In this document: positions 55,692 to 64,000 of the stretch, piece by piece
How positions within the stretch are numbered: the first letter of the stretch is position 1
How the letters are laid out: the number at the start of each line of letters is the position of its first letter
Position numbers and translations under genes: made by a program
Source of the DNA: Kribbella amoyensis
Lineage (GTDB): Bacteria > Actinomycetota > Actinomycetes > Propionibacteriales > Kribbellaceae
Assembly: GCF_007828865.1 (NCBI RefSeq)
Contig: NZ_VIVK01000001.1
Coordinates: 4,960,001-5,024,000, forward strand
Direction of reading: 5' to 3'
Length of the DNA stretch: 64,000 nucleotides
Notes under the pieces: generated by a model
Database searches by the model: none
Told to the model about the DNA's origin: nothing
Seen by the model: the letters and a program-made list of their open reading frames with translations, nothing else

Positions 55692-56606
55692 ATGTCCTCA
55701 GCAGCAACTCCCGCCTCGGCGGCCCTGCCTTTCGGCCGGCTGACCACGGCGATGATCACCCCGTTCCGGCCTGACGGCGCACTCGATCTGGCTGCTGCGC
55801 AGAAGCTGGCGAACCACCTGGTCGAGCAGGGCAACGACGCACTCGTGGTGAACGGGACCACCGGCGAGTCGCCGACCACCTCGGACGCCGAGAAGGTCCA
55901 GCTGATCGAGGCCGTGCTGGAAGCGGTCGGCGACCGGGCCAAGGTCGTCGCCGGCGTCGGGACCAACGACACCGCGCACACCATCGAGGGCGCCAAGGCC
56001 GCGGAGGCCGCCGGCGCGCACGGGCTGCTGGTCGTCACCCCGTACTACAACAAGCCCCCGCAGGACGGGCTGAAGGCGCACTTCACCGCCGTCGCCGACT
56101 CCACCGGCCTGCCGGTCATGCTGTACGACATCCCCGGCCGCTCCGGGGTGCCGATCCGGACCGAGACGTTGCTGGCGCTCGCCGAGCACCCGCGGATCGT
56201 CGCGGTCAAGGATGCGAAGGGCGACCTCGCCGCCACGACGAAGGTGCTGGCCAACTCCGGCCTCGTCTACTACTGCGGCGCCGACGAACTGAACCTGGCC
56301 ACCCTCGCGATCGGCGGGGTCGGCATCGTCAGCGTCGTCGCGCACGTCGCGAGCCCGCAGTACCGGCAGCTGATCGACGCCGCCGTCGCCGGCGACCTGG
56401 AGACCGCCCGGCGGATCGACCGGCAGGTGATCCCGGCGGTCGAGGCGATCATGACCCGGACCCAGGGCGCCATCATGGTGAAGGCCGCGCTGAAGCTGAC
56501 CGGGATCCTGGAGCACACGACCGTCCGGCTGCCGCTGGTCGAGGCGAGTGCCGGGCTGGTCGACGGCCTCACCACCGATCTGAAGAACGCAGGACTGACC
56601 GTATGA
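55692..56606 (+). CDS. dapA: 4-hydroxy-tetrahydrodipicolinate synthase
   Basis: 304-residue DapA, which condenses aspartate semialdehyde and pyruvate. GTTGESPTTSDAEKVQLIEAV is the substrate loop, DIPGRSGVPIRTETLLALAEH and the Schiff-base lysine in VAVKDAKGDLAAT follow, with the Tyr of the catalytic relay in PYYNKPPQ and the Arg in IPGRSG. The start MSSAATPASA is fixed by the leaderless promoter. The stop overlaps rnj (ATGA): the dapA-rnj pair is conserved in actinobacteria. Confidence 0.96.
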   Translation: MSSAATPASAALPFGRLTTAMITPFRPDGALDLAAAQKLANHLVEQGNDALVVNGTTGESPTTSDAEKVQLIEAVLEAVGDRAKVVAGVGTNDTAHTIEGAKAAEAAGAHGLLVVTPYYNKPPQDGLKAHFTAVADSTGLPVMLYDIPGRSGVPIRTETLLALAEHPRIVAVKDAKGDLAATTKVLANSGLVYYCGADELNLATLAIGGVGIVSVVAHVASPQYRQLIDAAVAGDLETARRIDRQVIPAVEAIMTRTQGAIMVKAALKLTGILEHTTVRLPLVEASAGLVDGLTTDLKNAGLTV

Positions 56607-58297
56607 GCCATCCCCATCCGGACCTGGCGGCGCCCGGCCCGCTGACCCCTGGCGCGCTGCGGGTGATCCCGCTCGGCGGCCTCGGCGAGGTCGGCCGGAA
56701 CATGACCGTCTTCGAGTACGACGGCAAGCTGCTGATCGTCGACTGCGGCGTCCTCTTCCCGGACGAGAACCAGCCCGGCGTCGACCTGATCCTGCCCGAC
56801 TTCGAGCCGATCCGGGAGCGGCTGGACGACATCGTCGCGGTCGTCCTGACGCACGGCCACGAGGACCACATCGGCGGCGTGCCGTACCTGCTTCGCGAGC
56901 GTGGCGACATCCCGTTGATCGGTTCGCAGCTGACCCTGGCGCTGCTCGAGGGCAAGCTGAAGGAGCACCGGCACCGCAACGTCCCGCAGCAGACCGTGGC
57001 CGAGGGAGAGACGATCCGGCTCGGCCCGTTCGAGTGCGAGTTCGTCGCGGTGAACCACTCGATCCCGGACGCCCTGGCGGTCGCGATCCGGACCCCGGCC
57101 GGCCTGGTCCTGCACACCGGTGACTTCAAGATGGATCAGTTGCCGCTGGACAACCGGATCACCGACCTGCGCTCGTTCGCGCGGCTCGGCGAGGAGGGCG
57201 TCGACCTGTTCTGTGTCGACTCCACCAACTCCGAGGTCCCCGGCTTCACCACCCACGAGCGCGACATCGCGCCGGTGCTCGACCGCGTCTTCACCAACGC
57301 GCGGAACCAGCGCATCATCGTCGCCTGTTTCGCCTCCCACGTGCACCGCGTCCAGCAGGTGATGGACGCCGCCGTGAAGCACCGCCGCAAGGTCGCGTAC
57401 GTCGGCCGCTCGATGGTCCGCAACATGGCCGTCGCCCGCGACCTGGGGTTCCTCACCGTTCCGGGCGACACGTTGATCGACATGCGTGAACTCGACAACT
57501 ACCCGCCGGAGCAGGTGGTGCTGGTGTCGACCGGGTCGCAGGGCGAGCCGATGTCGGCGCTGTCCCGGATCGCGGCCAACGACCACCACGTCGTGCACAT
57601 CCAGCCCGGCGACACCGTGGTCCTGGCGTCCTCGCTGATCCCCGGCAACGAGAACTCGGTCTACCGGGTGATCAACGGCCTGACCCGGCACGGCGCGAAC
57701 GTCGTACACAAGGGCAACGCGCTCGTCCACGTCTCCGGCCACGCGTCGGCGGGCGAGCTGCTGTACTGCTACAACATCGTCAAGCCGCGCAACGTGATGC
57801 CGGTGCACGGCGAGATCCGGCACCTGCACGCGAACGCCGAGCTGGCCCGGCAGACCGGGGTCCCGGCGGAGAACGTGGTCGTGGTCGAGGACGGGGTCGT
57901 CGTCGACCTGGTCGAGGGCCGGGCGAAGGTGGCCGGCAAGGTCGAGTGCGGGTACGTGTTCGTCGACGGCTCCACGGTCGGCGACATCACCGAGACCTCG
58001 CTGAAGGACCGGCGGATCCTCGGCGACGAGGGTTTCATCTCGGTGATCGCCGTGATGGACTCGGTGACCGGCAAACTGACGGCAGGGCCGGAGATCCACG
58101 CGCGCGGGTTCGCCGAGGACGACGCCGTCTTCGACGAACTCAAACCGCGGATCGAGGCCGAGATCGAGAAGGCGATCGGGAGCGGGGTGGACGACATGTA
58201 CCAGTTGCAGCAGGTGATCCGCCGCGTGGTCGGCAAGTGGGTCAGCGACACCCACCGGCGCCGCCCGATGATCATCCCGGTCGTCGTGGAGAGTTGA
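56603..58297 (+). CDS. rnj: Ribonuclease J
   Basis: 564-residue metallo-beta-lactamase-fold nuclease with both 5-prime exonuclease and endonuclease activity. The zinc motif HGHEDH is at 84-89, with further ligands in HTGDFKMD and VHVSGHASAGEL, and the beta-CASP domain is recognisable (RSMVRNMAVARDLGFL). Complete C-terminal domain. The ATG overlaps dapA by four bases. It degrades and matures RNA alongside PNPase. Confidence 0.95.
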   Translation: MSHPHPDLAAPGPLTPGALRVIPLGGLGEVGRNMTVFEYDGKLLIVDCGVLFPDENQPGVDLILPDFEPIRERLDDIVAVVLTHGHEDHIGGVPYLLRERGDIPLIGSQLTLALLEGKLKEHRHRNVPQQTVAEGETIRLGPFECEFVAVNHSIPDALAVAIRTPAGLVLHTGDFKMDQLPLDNRITDLRSFARLGEEGVDLFCVDSTNSEVPGFTTHERDIAPVLDRVFTNARNQRIIVACFASHVHRVQQVMDAAVKHRRKVAYVGRSMVRNMAVARDLGFLTVPGDTLIDMRELDNYPPEQVVLVSTGSQGEPMSALSRIAANDHHVVHIQPGDTVVLASSLIPGNENSVYRVINGLTRHGANVVHKGNALVHVSGHASAGELLYCYNIVKPRNVMPVHGEIRHLHANAELARQTGVPAENVVVVEDGVVVDLVEGRAKVAGKVECGYVFVDGSTVGDITETSLKDRRILGDEGFISVIAVMDSVTGKLTAGPEIHARGFAEDDAVFDELKPRIEAEIEKAIGSGVDDMYQLQQVIRRVVGKWVSDTHRRRPMIIPVVVES

Positions 58298-58334
58298 GCC
58301 GGTCGCTGACGGAACCAGAGAGGGTGGGCCAGGC

Positions 58335-59366
58335 ATGAGCATCAACGGCTTGAGCAGCACGGGGCAGCGCCGGCCCACCATGAAGGAGGTCGCGGCCCGC
58401 GCCGGGGTCGCCCTGAAGACCGTCTCCCGGGTGGTGAACGAGGAGCCGAACGTCAGCCCCGAGCTGACCGCCAAGGTGCAGGCCGCGATCAAGGAGCTCA
58501 ACTACACGCCGAACGAGAGCGCCCGGATGCTGCGCCGCGGCAAGACCGGCACGATCGCGGTCGTCATCCGCGACATCGGCGACCCGTTCTTCGCCTCGCT
58601 CGGCCGCGCCGTCGAGCTGTGGGCCCGGTCCAGCGGATCCGTGGTGATGATCGGCCTGACCGACGAGGACCCGGAGCGGGAGAAGGACGTCTGCCTGGAG
58701 TTCGTCGCCCGCCGCCCGGACGCGCTGATCATGGCCCCGATCGGGGAGACCCAGGACTACCTCGCGCCGCACGTCGACGCCGGCATGGCCGTGGTCACGA
58801 TCGACCGGCCCGCGCACGGGATCGAGGCCGACGCCGTGCTCGCCGACAACGCCGGCGGGATCGACCAGGCGATCGACCACCTGGTCCGGCAGGGACATCG
58901 CCGGATCGCGTACCTCGGCGACGACGAGCGGATCTTCACCGCCCGGGAACGCGTGGTCGCGTACCGGGCGGCGATGGCCCGGCACCGGATCGACGTGGAC
59001 GAGGACCTGGTCCACCTGTCCGAGCCGACCACCGAGGGGATCGGCATCACCTTGTCGGCCGTGCTGGACCGGCCCGAGCCGGCCACCGCGCTGCTCTCGG
59101 CCAACAACATGACCACCGCCGAGGTACTCCGCGGCCTGGCCGGCCGCCGCGACCAGGTGGCCCTGGTCTCCTTCGACGACCTGGCCCTCGGCGACCTGCT
59201 CAGCCCGGGTCTCACCGCGGTCGCCCAGTCCGCGGACGTGATGGCCCGCACCGCGATCCAGCTGATGACCGAACGCCTGCCCGAGCCGCACCGTCCCGGC
59301 AGGACGGTCCGCGTCCCGGTGAAGCTGACGATCCGCGGCTCCGGCGAGATCGCCCCGGTGGGCTAG
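58335..59366 (+). CDS. LacI-family transcriptional regulator
   Basis: 343-residue regulator with HTH MKEVAARAGVALKTVSRVVNEEPNVSPE (about 16-43), the hinge helix with NESARMLRRGKTG, and a ribose-type ligand domain ending VALVSFDDLALGDLLSPGL. It lies 38 bases after rnj and in the same direction, with no neighbouring sugar genes, so its target is not evident from context. Start at ATG 58335, with GAGGGTGGG just upstream. Confidence 0.9.
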   Translation: MSINGLSSTGQRRPTMKEVAARAGVALKTVSRVVNEEPNVSPELTAKVQAAIKELNYTPNESARMLRRGKTGTIAVVIRDIGDPFFASLGRAVELWARSSGSVVMIGLTDEDPEREKDVCLEFVARRPDALIMAPIGETQDYLAPHVDAGMAVVTIDRPAHGIEADAVLADNAGGIDQAIDHLVRQGHRRIAYLGDDERIFTARERVVAYRAAMARHRIDVDEDLVHLSEPTTEGIGITLSAVLDRPEPATALLSANNMTTAEVLRGLAGRRDQVALVSFDDLALGDLLSPGLTAVAQSADVMARTAIQLMTERLPEPHRPGRTVRVPVKLTIRGSGEIAPVG

Positions 59367-59451
59367 TCCCGATGGGCTAGTACCAGCGGGTTTGGCGCCC
59401 GGTTCTCCTGCGTTTCACCTGGCTGTCATCAGGGCGGAGCACCTTCTGCTC

Positions 59452-60981
59452 ATGACCTTGAGCCGCCGCCAGCTACTCACCGCTTCCACTGTCGCGGGTG
59501 CCTCGCTCGCCCTGCCCGTCACCGCCTCCGCGGTCCCGGCCGTCGTCCGTCGCGACCGGCCCGGGCTGCCGTCCGGGATCATGTCCGGCGACGTCACCGC
59601 GAACTCGGCCGTGGTGTGGTCGCGGACCGACCGTCGGGCCCGTCTTGTCGTGGACCTGACCAGCCACGGCCGGTTCGACCGGGCGATCCGGCTGCGGGGT
59701 CCCGTGACCGGTCCCGAGGCGGACTTCACCGCCCAGCTCCCGGTCCGGGGTCTGCGGCCGGGGCAGCGGTACGAGTACCGGGTCGGGTTCGAGGACGCGT
59801 CCGGGCGCCGGGGTGAGACCGCGACCGGTTCGTTCGTGACGCCGGGCCGGAACAAGCCGGTGAGCTTCGTCTGGACCGGTGACACCGCCGGCCAGGGCTG
59901 GGGGATCAACCCCGAGTTCGGCGGGATGCGGGCGTACCGGGCGATGCACGAGACCCGGCCCGACTTCTTCCTGCACTCCGGCGACAACATCTACGCCGAC
60001 GGGCCGATCGAGGCCGAGGTGAAGCTTGCCGACGGCACCGTCTGGCGCAACGTGGTGACCGAGGAGGTCGCCAAGGTGGCCGAGACGCTGGCCGAGTACC
60101 GGGGCCGGTACAAGTACAACCTGCTCGACGAGAACGTCCGCGCGCTGTACGCGGACGTGCCGATCGTCAGCCAGTGGGACGACCACGAGACCGTCAACAA
60201 CTGGTACCCCGGTGAGGTCCTCACCGACGCCCGCTACACCGAGAAGCGCGTCGACGTGCTCGCGGCCCGGGCGAAGCAGGCGTTCGGCGAGTACCTGCCG
60301 ATGGTGCACCCGGGCGGCCGGAACCGGATCTACCGCAAGGTGAGCTACGGCCCGCTGCTGGACGTGTTCTGCCTGGACATGCGCACGTACCGCGGGACGA
60401 ACCCGGAGCCGGGTGTCGCGGGACCGGTGCCGATCCTCGGCCAGGAGCAGCTGGAGTGGCTGGTCCGCGAGGTGGCCGCGTCGAAGGCGGCGTGGAAGGT
60501 GATCGCCAGCGACATGCCGCTCGGCGTGCTGGTCCCGGACGGCCCGTTGATCGAGGCGGTCGCGAACGGGCTCGGTGGGGCGCCGGGTGGTCGTGAGCAC
60601 GAGATCGCGTGGGTGCTCAGCCAGTTCAAGCGGCGCAACGTCCGCAACACTGTGTGGCTCACCGCGGACGTGCACTACTGCGCCGCGCACCACTACGACC
60701 CGGCCCGCGCCGCGTTCACCGACTTCGACCCGTTCTGGGAGATCGTGGCCGGCCCGGTCAACGCGGGCACCTTCGGCCCGAACCCGCTGGATCCGACGTT
60801 CGGGCCGCGGCTCGAGTTCGTCAAGGCGGCCGACTTCCCGAACCAGCCGCCGAGCGGCGGGAACCAGTTCTTCGGCCACGTCGCGATCGACCCGCGGACC
60901 GAGGTCTTCACGGTGTCGCTGCGCAACCTGTTCGGCGAGGTGCTGTGGCGCAAGGACCTCGACCCGGCCGGCCGCCGCTGA
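59452..60981 (+). CDS. phoD: Alkaline phosphatase D (PhoD)
   Basis: 509-residue Tat-exported phosphodiesterase/phosphatase. The signal MTLSRRQLLTASTVAGASLAL has the twin Arg and a predicted cleavage near residue 28. A beta-sandwich N-domain (to about 120) is followed by the Fe3+/Ca2+ metallophosphatase core: WTGDTAGQ, HSGDNIYADGP, WDDHETVN and TADVHYCAAHHYDP. The enzyme frees phosphate from extracellular esters, as in PhoP-regulated scavenging, but I see no clear PHO box. ATG 59452 is chosen over an upstream TTG. Confidence 0.93.
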   Translation: MTLSRRQLLTASTVAGASLALPVTASAVPAVVRRDRPGLPSGIMSGDVTANSAVVWSRTDRRARLVVDLTSHGRFDRAIRLRGPVTGPEADFTAQLPVRGLRPGQRYEYRVGFEDASGRRGETATGSFVTPGRNKPVSFVWTGDTAGQGWGINPEFGGMRAYRAMHETRPDFFLHSGDNIYADGPIEAEVKLADGTVWRNVVTEEVAKVAETLAEYRGRYKYNLLDENVRALYADVPIVSQWDDHETVNNWYPGEVLTDARYTEKRVDVLAARAKQAFGEYLPMVHPGGRNRIYRKVSYGPLLDVFCLDMRTYRGTNPEPGVAGPVPILGQEQLEWLVREVAASKAAWKVIASDMPLGVLVPDGPLIEAVANGLGGAPGGREHEIAWVLSQFKRRNVRNTVWLTADVHYCAAHHYDPARAAFTDFDPFWEIVAGPVNAGTFGPNPLDPTFGPRLEFVKAADFPNQPPSGGNQFFGHVAIDPRTEVFTVSLRNLFGEVLWRKDLDPAGRR

Positions 60982-60995
60982 CCATCCCGGTGAGG

Positions 60996-61058
60996 TCCCA
61001 CCCGCCGGGTCCCGGCGCCTGTGCGGGATGCCGCCCACCGGCGGCCCGGCGGGTGGGA
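60996..61058 (+). terminator. Terminator after phoD
   Basis: TCCCACCCGCCGGG (60996-61009) pairs perfectly with its complement at 61045-61058. Confidence 0.8.
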
Positions 61059-61094
61059 TCCGCAAACCCGGTGAGCCCGTCACCGGAGCCGGGT

Positions 61095-61107
61095 TAGGTT
61101 GTCTCCC
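61095..61107 (+). promoter_or_regulatory. -10 box for a leaderless mRNA (prolyl oligopeptidase)
   Basis: TAGGTT (61095-61100) ends seven bases before the ATG; no Shine-Dalgarno sequence is present. Confidence 0.5.
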
Positions 61108-63174
61108 ATGACCGCCGCTGAGTACCCGGAGAGCCGGCGCGACGACGTCGCCGACACCCTGCACGGACACCGGATCGCCGATCCCTACCGCTGGCTCGAG
61201 GACCCGGACTCGGCCGCGACGCGGGACTGGGTCGACCGGCAGAACGCGTTCACCCAGGCCGAGCTCGCGGGGTACCAGGAGCGGGCGTGGTTCCAGCGGA
61301 CGATGGCCGCGGTCCTGGCCCGGCCGCGCGCAGGTGTCCCGGCGAAGAAGTCCGGCTGGTACTTCGTGGGCCGCAACGACGGGACGCAGGCTCAGGACGG
61401 GGTGTTCGTGGCGGACTCGCTGGCCGGACTGCTCGAAGGCGGCCGGGTCCTGATCGACCCGAACCAGCTGTCCGAGAGCGGCACCGACTCGCTCGGCAGT
61501 TTCACCGTCAGCCCGGACGGCAAGTACTTCGCGTACGGGATCAACGAGAGCGGTAGCGACTGGATCACCTTCCGGCTGCTCGAGGTCGCGACCGGATCCG
61601 CCGTCGAGGACGTGGTCACCGAGGCCAAGTTCTGCACGGCCACCTGGTTGCCGGACTCGTCCGCGTACCTGTACGTGCACTACCCGTCCGGCGGGCGGAG
61701 CGAGGGAACCGAGACGAAGGCGCTCGGGACCGGCGAGCTCAAGCTGCACCGGATCGGGACGCCGCAGTCCGAGGACGAGCTGATCCTGCGGCTCCCGAAC
61801 GGCGAGCGCCTGTACCTGGACGTCGAGATCAGCGACGACGACCGGTACGCCGTGCTGCACATCTTCGAGGGCACGGACCCGCGGACCCGGCTCTGGCTCT
61901 ACCCGATCACCGAGGGCAGCGGTCTCGGTGAGCCGGTCAAGGTGATCGACGAGTTCGCGTACGAGGCACAGTTCGTCCGGATGGCGGGGGACCAGCTGGT
62001 CCTGCGGACCGACCGCGACGCCCCGCGCGGCCGTGTGGTCAGCAGCGACCTGGAGGCGAACTTCACCGACCTGGTCCCCGAGGACGAGGGCACGCTGATC
62101 GAGGTCCGCGCGACCGAGGCCGGCCTCGCCACGGTGACGCTGGTCGACGCGCAACCGGTTCTTCGACTGCACGACCTGGACGGCGGGACCACCCGGACCG
62201 TCGACCTTCCCGGTGGCGGCGTCGTCGGGGTGAACGCCTCGGTGAAGAACGACGAGGTCTTCATCGGCCTGTCCTCGACCACCGAGCCGACCCTTGCGTA
62301 CGTCGTGTCCGCCGCGACAGGGTCGATCCGCGCGTTGCCGGAGCTGGTGCCGTCCGGCGGGTCCGGGTTCACGCCGCCCGAGGTCACGGTGACCCGGCAC
62401 GTCGAACCGGGCCGCGAGGTGCCGTACTTCCTGATCCACCGGGCCGATCTCGACCTCTCCGAACCACGGCCGACCCTGCTGTACGGGTACGGCGGCTTCC
62501 GGATCCCGATCTTCGCGGACTACAAGCCGGGCTGGGCCGGGTGGCTCGCGGCCGGGGGCGTGCTGGTGATCGCGAACCTGCGCGGCGGCGGCGAGTACGG
62601 GAGCACCTGGCACGACGACGGCCGGTTGAAGAACAAGCAGAACGTGTTCGACGACTTCATCGCGGTCGCCGAGCACCTGCAGGCGACCAAGGTGACCACG
62701 GCCGCGCAGCTCGCGATCCACGGGCGCAGCAACGGTGGTCTGCTCGTCGGTGCGGTGCTGGCGCAACGGCCCGACCTGTTCGCGGTCGCGCTGCCCGGGG
62801 TGGGCGTGCTGGACATGCTGCGGTTCCACCTGTTCACCGTCGGCGCGGGCTGGGCTTCGGACTACGGTCTGCCGTCGGACCCCGACCAGTTCGAGGACCT
62901 GCTGGCGTACTCACCTCTGCACAACCTGCGCGACGGGACGCGGTACCCGGCGACCCTCGTGGTCACCGGTGACCACGACGACCGCGTCGTCCCGCTGCAC
63001 AGTCACAAGTTCATCGCCGCCCTGCAGCACGCGCAGGCGGGCACTGCTCCGGTCCTGACCCGGGTCGAGGTCGACACCGGCCACGGCTTCGGCAAACCCG
63101 CCGCCATGGTCGCCTCGGAGTGGGCCGACCTGCTGGCGTTCGCCGCTCACCACACAGGTCTGTCGCCGAAGTAG
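61108..63174 (+). CDS. Prolyl oligopeptidase family serine peptidase
   Basis: 688-residue S9A peptidase cleaving after proline in short peptides. The N-terminus RIADPYRWLEDPDSAATRDWV is diagnostic; a seven-bladed propeller occupies about 75-400; the catalytic domain has Ser541 in GRSNGGLL, the Asp in GDHDDRVVP near 625 and the His near 659 in DTGHGFGKP. No signal peptide, so cytoplasmic. ATG 61108 fits both the family start and the leaderless promoter. A TTG three codons earlier is less likely. Confidence 0.94.
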   Translation: MTAAEYPESRRDDVADTLHGHRIADPYRWLEDPDSAATRDWVDRQNAFTQAELAGYQERAWFQRTMAAVLARPRAGVPAKKSGWYFVGRNDGTQAQDGVFVADSLAGLLEGGRVLIDPNQLSESGTDSLGSFTVSPDGKYFAYGINESGSDWITFRLLEVATGSAVEDVVTEAKFCTATWLPDSSAYLYVHYPSGGRSEGTETKALGTGELKLHRIGTPQSEDELILRLPNGERLYLDVEISDDDRYAVLHIFEGTDPRTRLWLYPITEGSGLGEPVKVIDEFAYEAQFVRMAGDQLVLRTDRDAPRGRVVSSDLEANFTDLVPEDEGTLIEVRATEAGLATVTLVDAQPVLRLHDLDGGTTRTVDLPGGGVVGVNASVKNDEVFIGLSSTTEPTLAYVVSAATGSIRALPELVPSGGSGFTPPEVTVTRHVEPGREVPYFLIHRADLDLSEPRPTLLYGYGGFRIPIFADYKPGWAGWLAAGGVLVIANLRGGGEYGSTWHDDGRLKNKQNVFDDFIAVAEHLQATKVTTAAQLAIHGRSNGGLLVGAVLAQRPDLFAVALPGVGVLDMLRFHLFTVGAGWASDYGLPSDPDQFEDLLAYSPLHNLRDGTRYPATLVVTGDHDDRVVPLHSHKFIAALQHAQAGTAPVLTRVEVDTGHGFGKPAAMVASEWADLLAFAAHHTGLSPK

Positions 63175-63180
63175 CTTGTC

Positions 63181-63221
63181 GCTGTGCCGGTCCACCCGAG
63201 CGGTGGGCCGGCCGGCACAGC
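63181..63221. terminator. Bidirectional terminator
   Basis: GCTGTGCCGG pairs perfectly with CCGGCACAGC, with an inner CCACC/GGTGG stem, between the convergent peptidase and aminotransferase genes. Confidence 0.8.
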
Positions 63222-63226
63222 AGGGC

Positions 63227-64000
63227 TCACCAGATCTTGGGAGCCTCGAGGTCGCGCGGGTCCTCGGCCGGCTGGCAGCCGTGCGCGGACTCCTCGTACG
63301 CGGTGCGCGGGCCGCTCGTCGTGAGCGTGCGGACGGCGTTCACGAGGCGGTCGACGTGCTCGCGGGTGGTCCCGAGGCCGAGGCTCGCCCGGACGGCGGT
63401 GCCGTGCTCGGGGGAGTCGTTCAGCAGGTGACCGACGAGCAGGTGCGCACAGAACTTCCCGTCCCGCACCCCGATCCCGTACTCCGCCGACAGCGCCGCG
63501 GAGACCAGGGTGGACGTCAGGCCGTCCACGGTGAAGCAGACCGTACCGACGCGGTCGGCGTCCTCGCCGAAGACCGAGTACGTGGTGACGCCGGGGAGCT
63601 GGGCCAGTCCGGTCCGGAGCCGGGCTAGCAGGCTGCGCTCGTGCTGCTCGATCGCATCACGGTGCTCGCTGATCGCCGCACAGGCCGCCGCCAGGGCGAT
63701 CGCGCCGATGACGTTGGGGGAGCCGCCCTCGTGCCGGGCCGGCCCTTCGTTCCAGACGGTGGTGTCGCCCGCTACGGCCGCGGTGGCGCCGCCGCCGAGC
63801 AGGTACGGGTCGGCCGCGTCGAGCCAGTCGGTCCGGCCCACCAGCGCGCCCGCACCGTACGGGGCGTACAGCTTGTGGCCGCTCAGGGCGACCCAGTCGA
63901 CGTCGAGCGCGGCGATGTCGACCTCGCGGTGCGGGGCGAGCTGTGCGGCGTCGAGGCAGATCCGGGCACCGTGGGCTCGCGCGACAGCGGCCAGCTCGGC
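63227..64000 (-). CDS. Class V aminotransferase, cysteine desulfurase-like (partial)
   Basis: Only the C-terminal 257 residues lie in the window; the start is beyond the right edge. The PLP lysine is in LSGHKLYAPYGAGAL, the PLP phosphate region in DAAQLAPHREVDI, and the probable nucleophilic Cys in VRDGKFCAHLL, matching the RxGxHCA position of SufS-type desulfurases. A gamma-aminobutyrate or isopenicillin-epimerase type relative is possible. No suf or isc genes are seen nearby, so a role in a dedicated sulfur-transfer step is open. Confidence 0.87.
   Translation of the reverse strand, partial: AELAAVARAHGARICLDAAQLAPHREVDIAALDVDWVALSGHKLYAPYGAGALVGRTDWLDAADPYLLGGGATAAVAGDTTVWNEGPARHEGGSPNVIGAIALAAACAAISEHRDAIEQHERSLLARLRTGLAQLPGVTTYSVFGEDADRVGTVCFTVDGLTSTLVSAALSAEYGIGVRDGKFCAHLLVGHLLNDSPEHGTAVRASLGLGTTREHVDRLVNAVRTLTTSGPRTAYEESAHGCQPAEDPRDLEAPKIW

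Noticed and set aside
59473..62829. An 1118-codon minus-strand open frame
   Set aside because: It runs antisense to phoD and prolyl oligopeptidase, both of which have intact catalytic motifs.

Overview
This is a high-GC actinobacterial chromosome segment. GC runs well above 65 percent, GTG starts and 4-base ATGA/GTGA gene overlaps are common, and the gene order rimP-nusA-ylxR-infB-rbfA-truB followed by ribF-rpsO-pnp-M16 protease, together with dapA-rnj, is typical of Actinomycetes. The mix of LacI regulators, CUT1 sugar permeases, secreted S33 peptidase and paaABCDE suggests a soil organism of the Kribbella/Nocardioidaceae type; the genus is an inference from gene content, not a search result. 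I see no rRNA, tRNA, CRISPR array, IS element or phage.

Layout. 1-2518: end of a sugar ABC importer operon (minus strand) and its divergent LacI regulator, with a LacI-type operator inside a good promoter. 2603-11015: a compact seven-gene minus-strand biosynthetic operon, the most interesting part of the window. In order of transcription it holds a cupin, a truncated methionyl-tRNA-synthetase-like enzyme, a fused glycine-oxidase-like/N-hydroxylase flavoprotein, a small protein, two ATP-grasp ligases and an MFS transporter with one ATP-grasp on each side. Cupin plus MetRS-like protein plus amino-acid N-hydroxylase plus DAO-type oxidase is the signature of the N-N bond (hydrazine) forming machinery known from s56-p1, triacsin and pyrazofurin biosynthesis. 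No PKS or NRPS is present, so I predict a small hydrazine-containing amino acid or peptide assembled by the ATP-grasp ligases and exported by the MFS pump. The DAO-N-hydroxylase fusion and the separated cupin are unusual.

11366-27706: housekeeping translation and RNA-decay block (DUF4439 protein, lipoprotein, rimP, nusA, ylxR, infB, rbfA, truB; then ribF, rpsO, pnp, M16 protease). Between truB and ribF sit three accessory genes (LLM-type flavin oxidoreductase, Sir2 deacetylase, SGNH hydrolase) and a repeat element. 27769-37335: a BBE-type FAD oxidoreductase, an ABC exporter, a complete five-gene oligopeptide/dipeptide ABC importer and a GNAT. 37517-49562: dapB and a small membrane protein, a large HTH-ATPase-TPR regulator, a secreted S33 peptidase, a TetR/monooxygenase-like pair, small DinB, VOC and DUF5655 proteins, a 1.1-kb repeat field without genes, a GNAT and a DUF418 membrane protein. 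49751-53284: paaABCDE, the ring-epoxidising phenylacetyl-CoA monooxygenase, behind a palindromic operator. 53379-64000: YdjM-type membrane protein, leucine-rich-repeat protein, dapA-rnj, a LacI regulator, PhoD phosphatase, prolyl oligopeptidase, and the start-truncated end of a cysteine-desulfurase-like class V aminotransferase.

Several monocistronic or first genes (LLM oxidoreductase, sir2, paaA, dapA, prolyl oligopeptidase) have a TANNNT box 6-8 bases before the start codon and no Shine-Dalgarno sequence, which is the pattern of leaderless mRNAs. Strong GC-rich hairpins mark most convergent gene ends.
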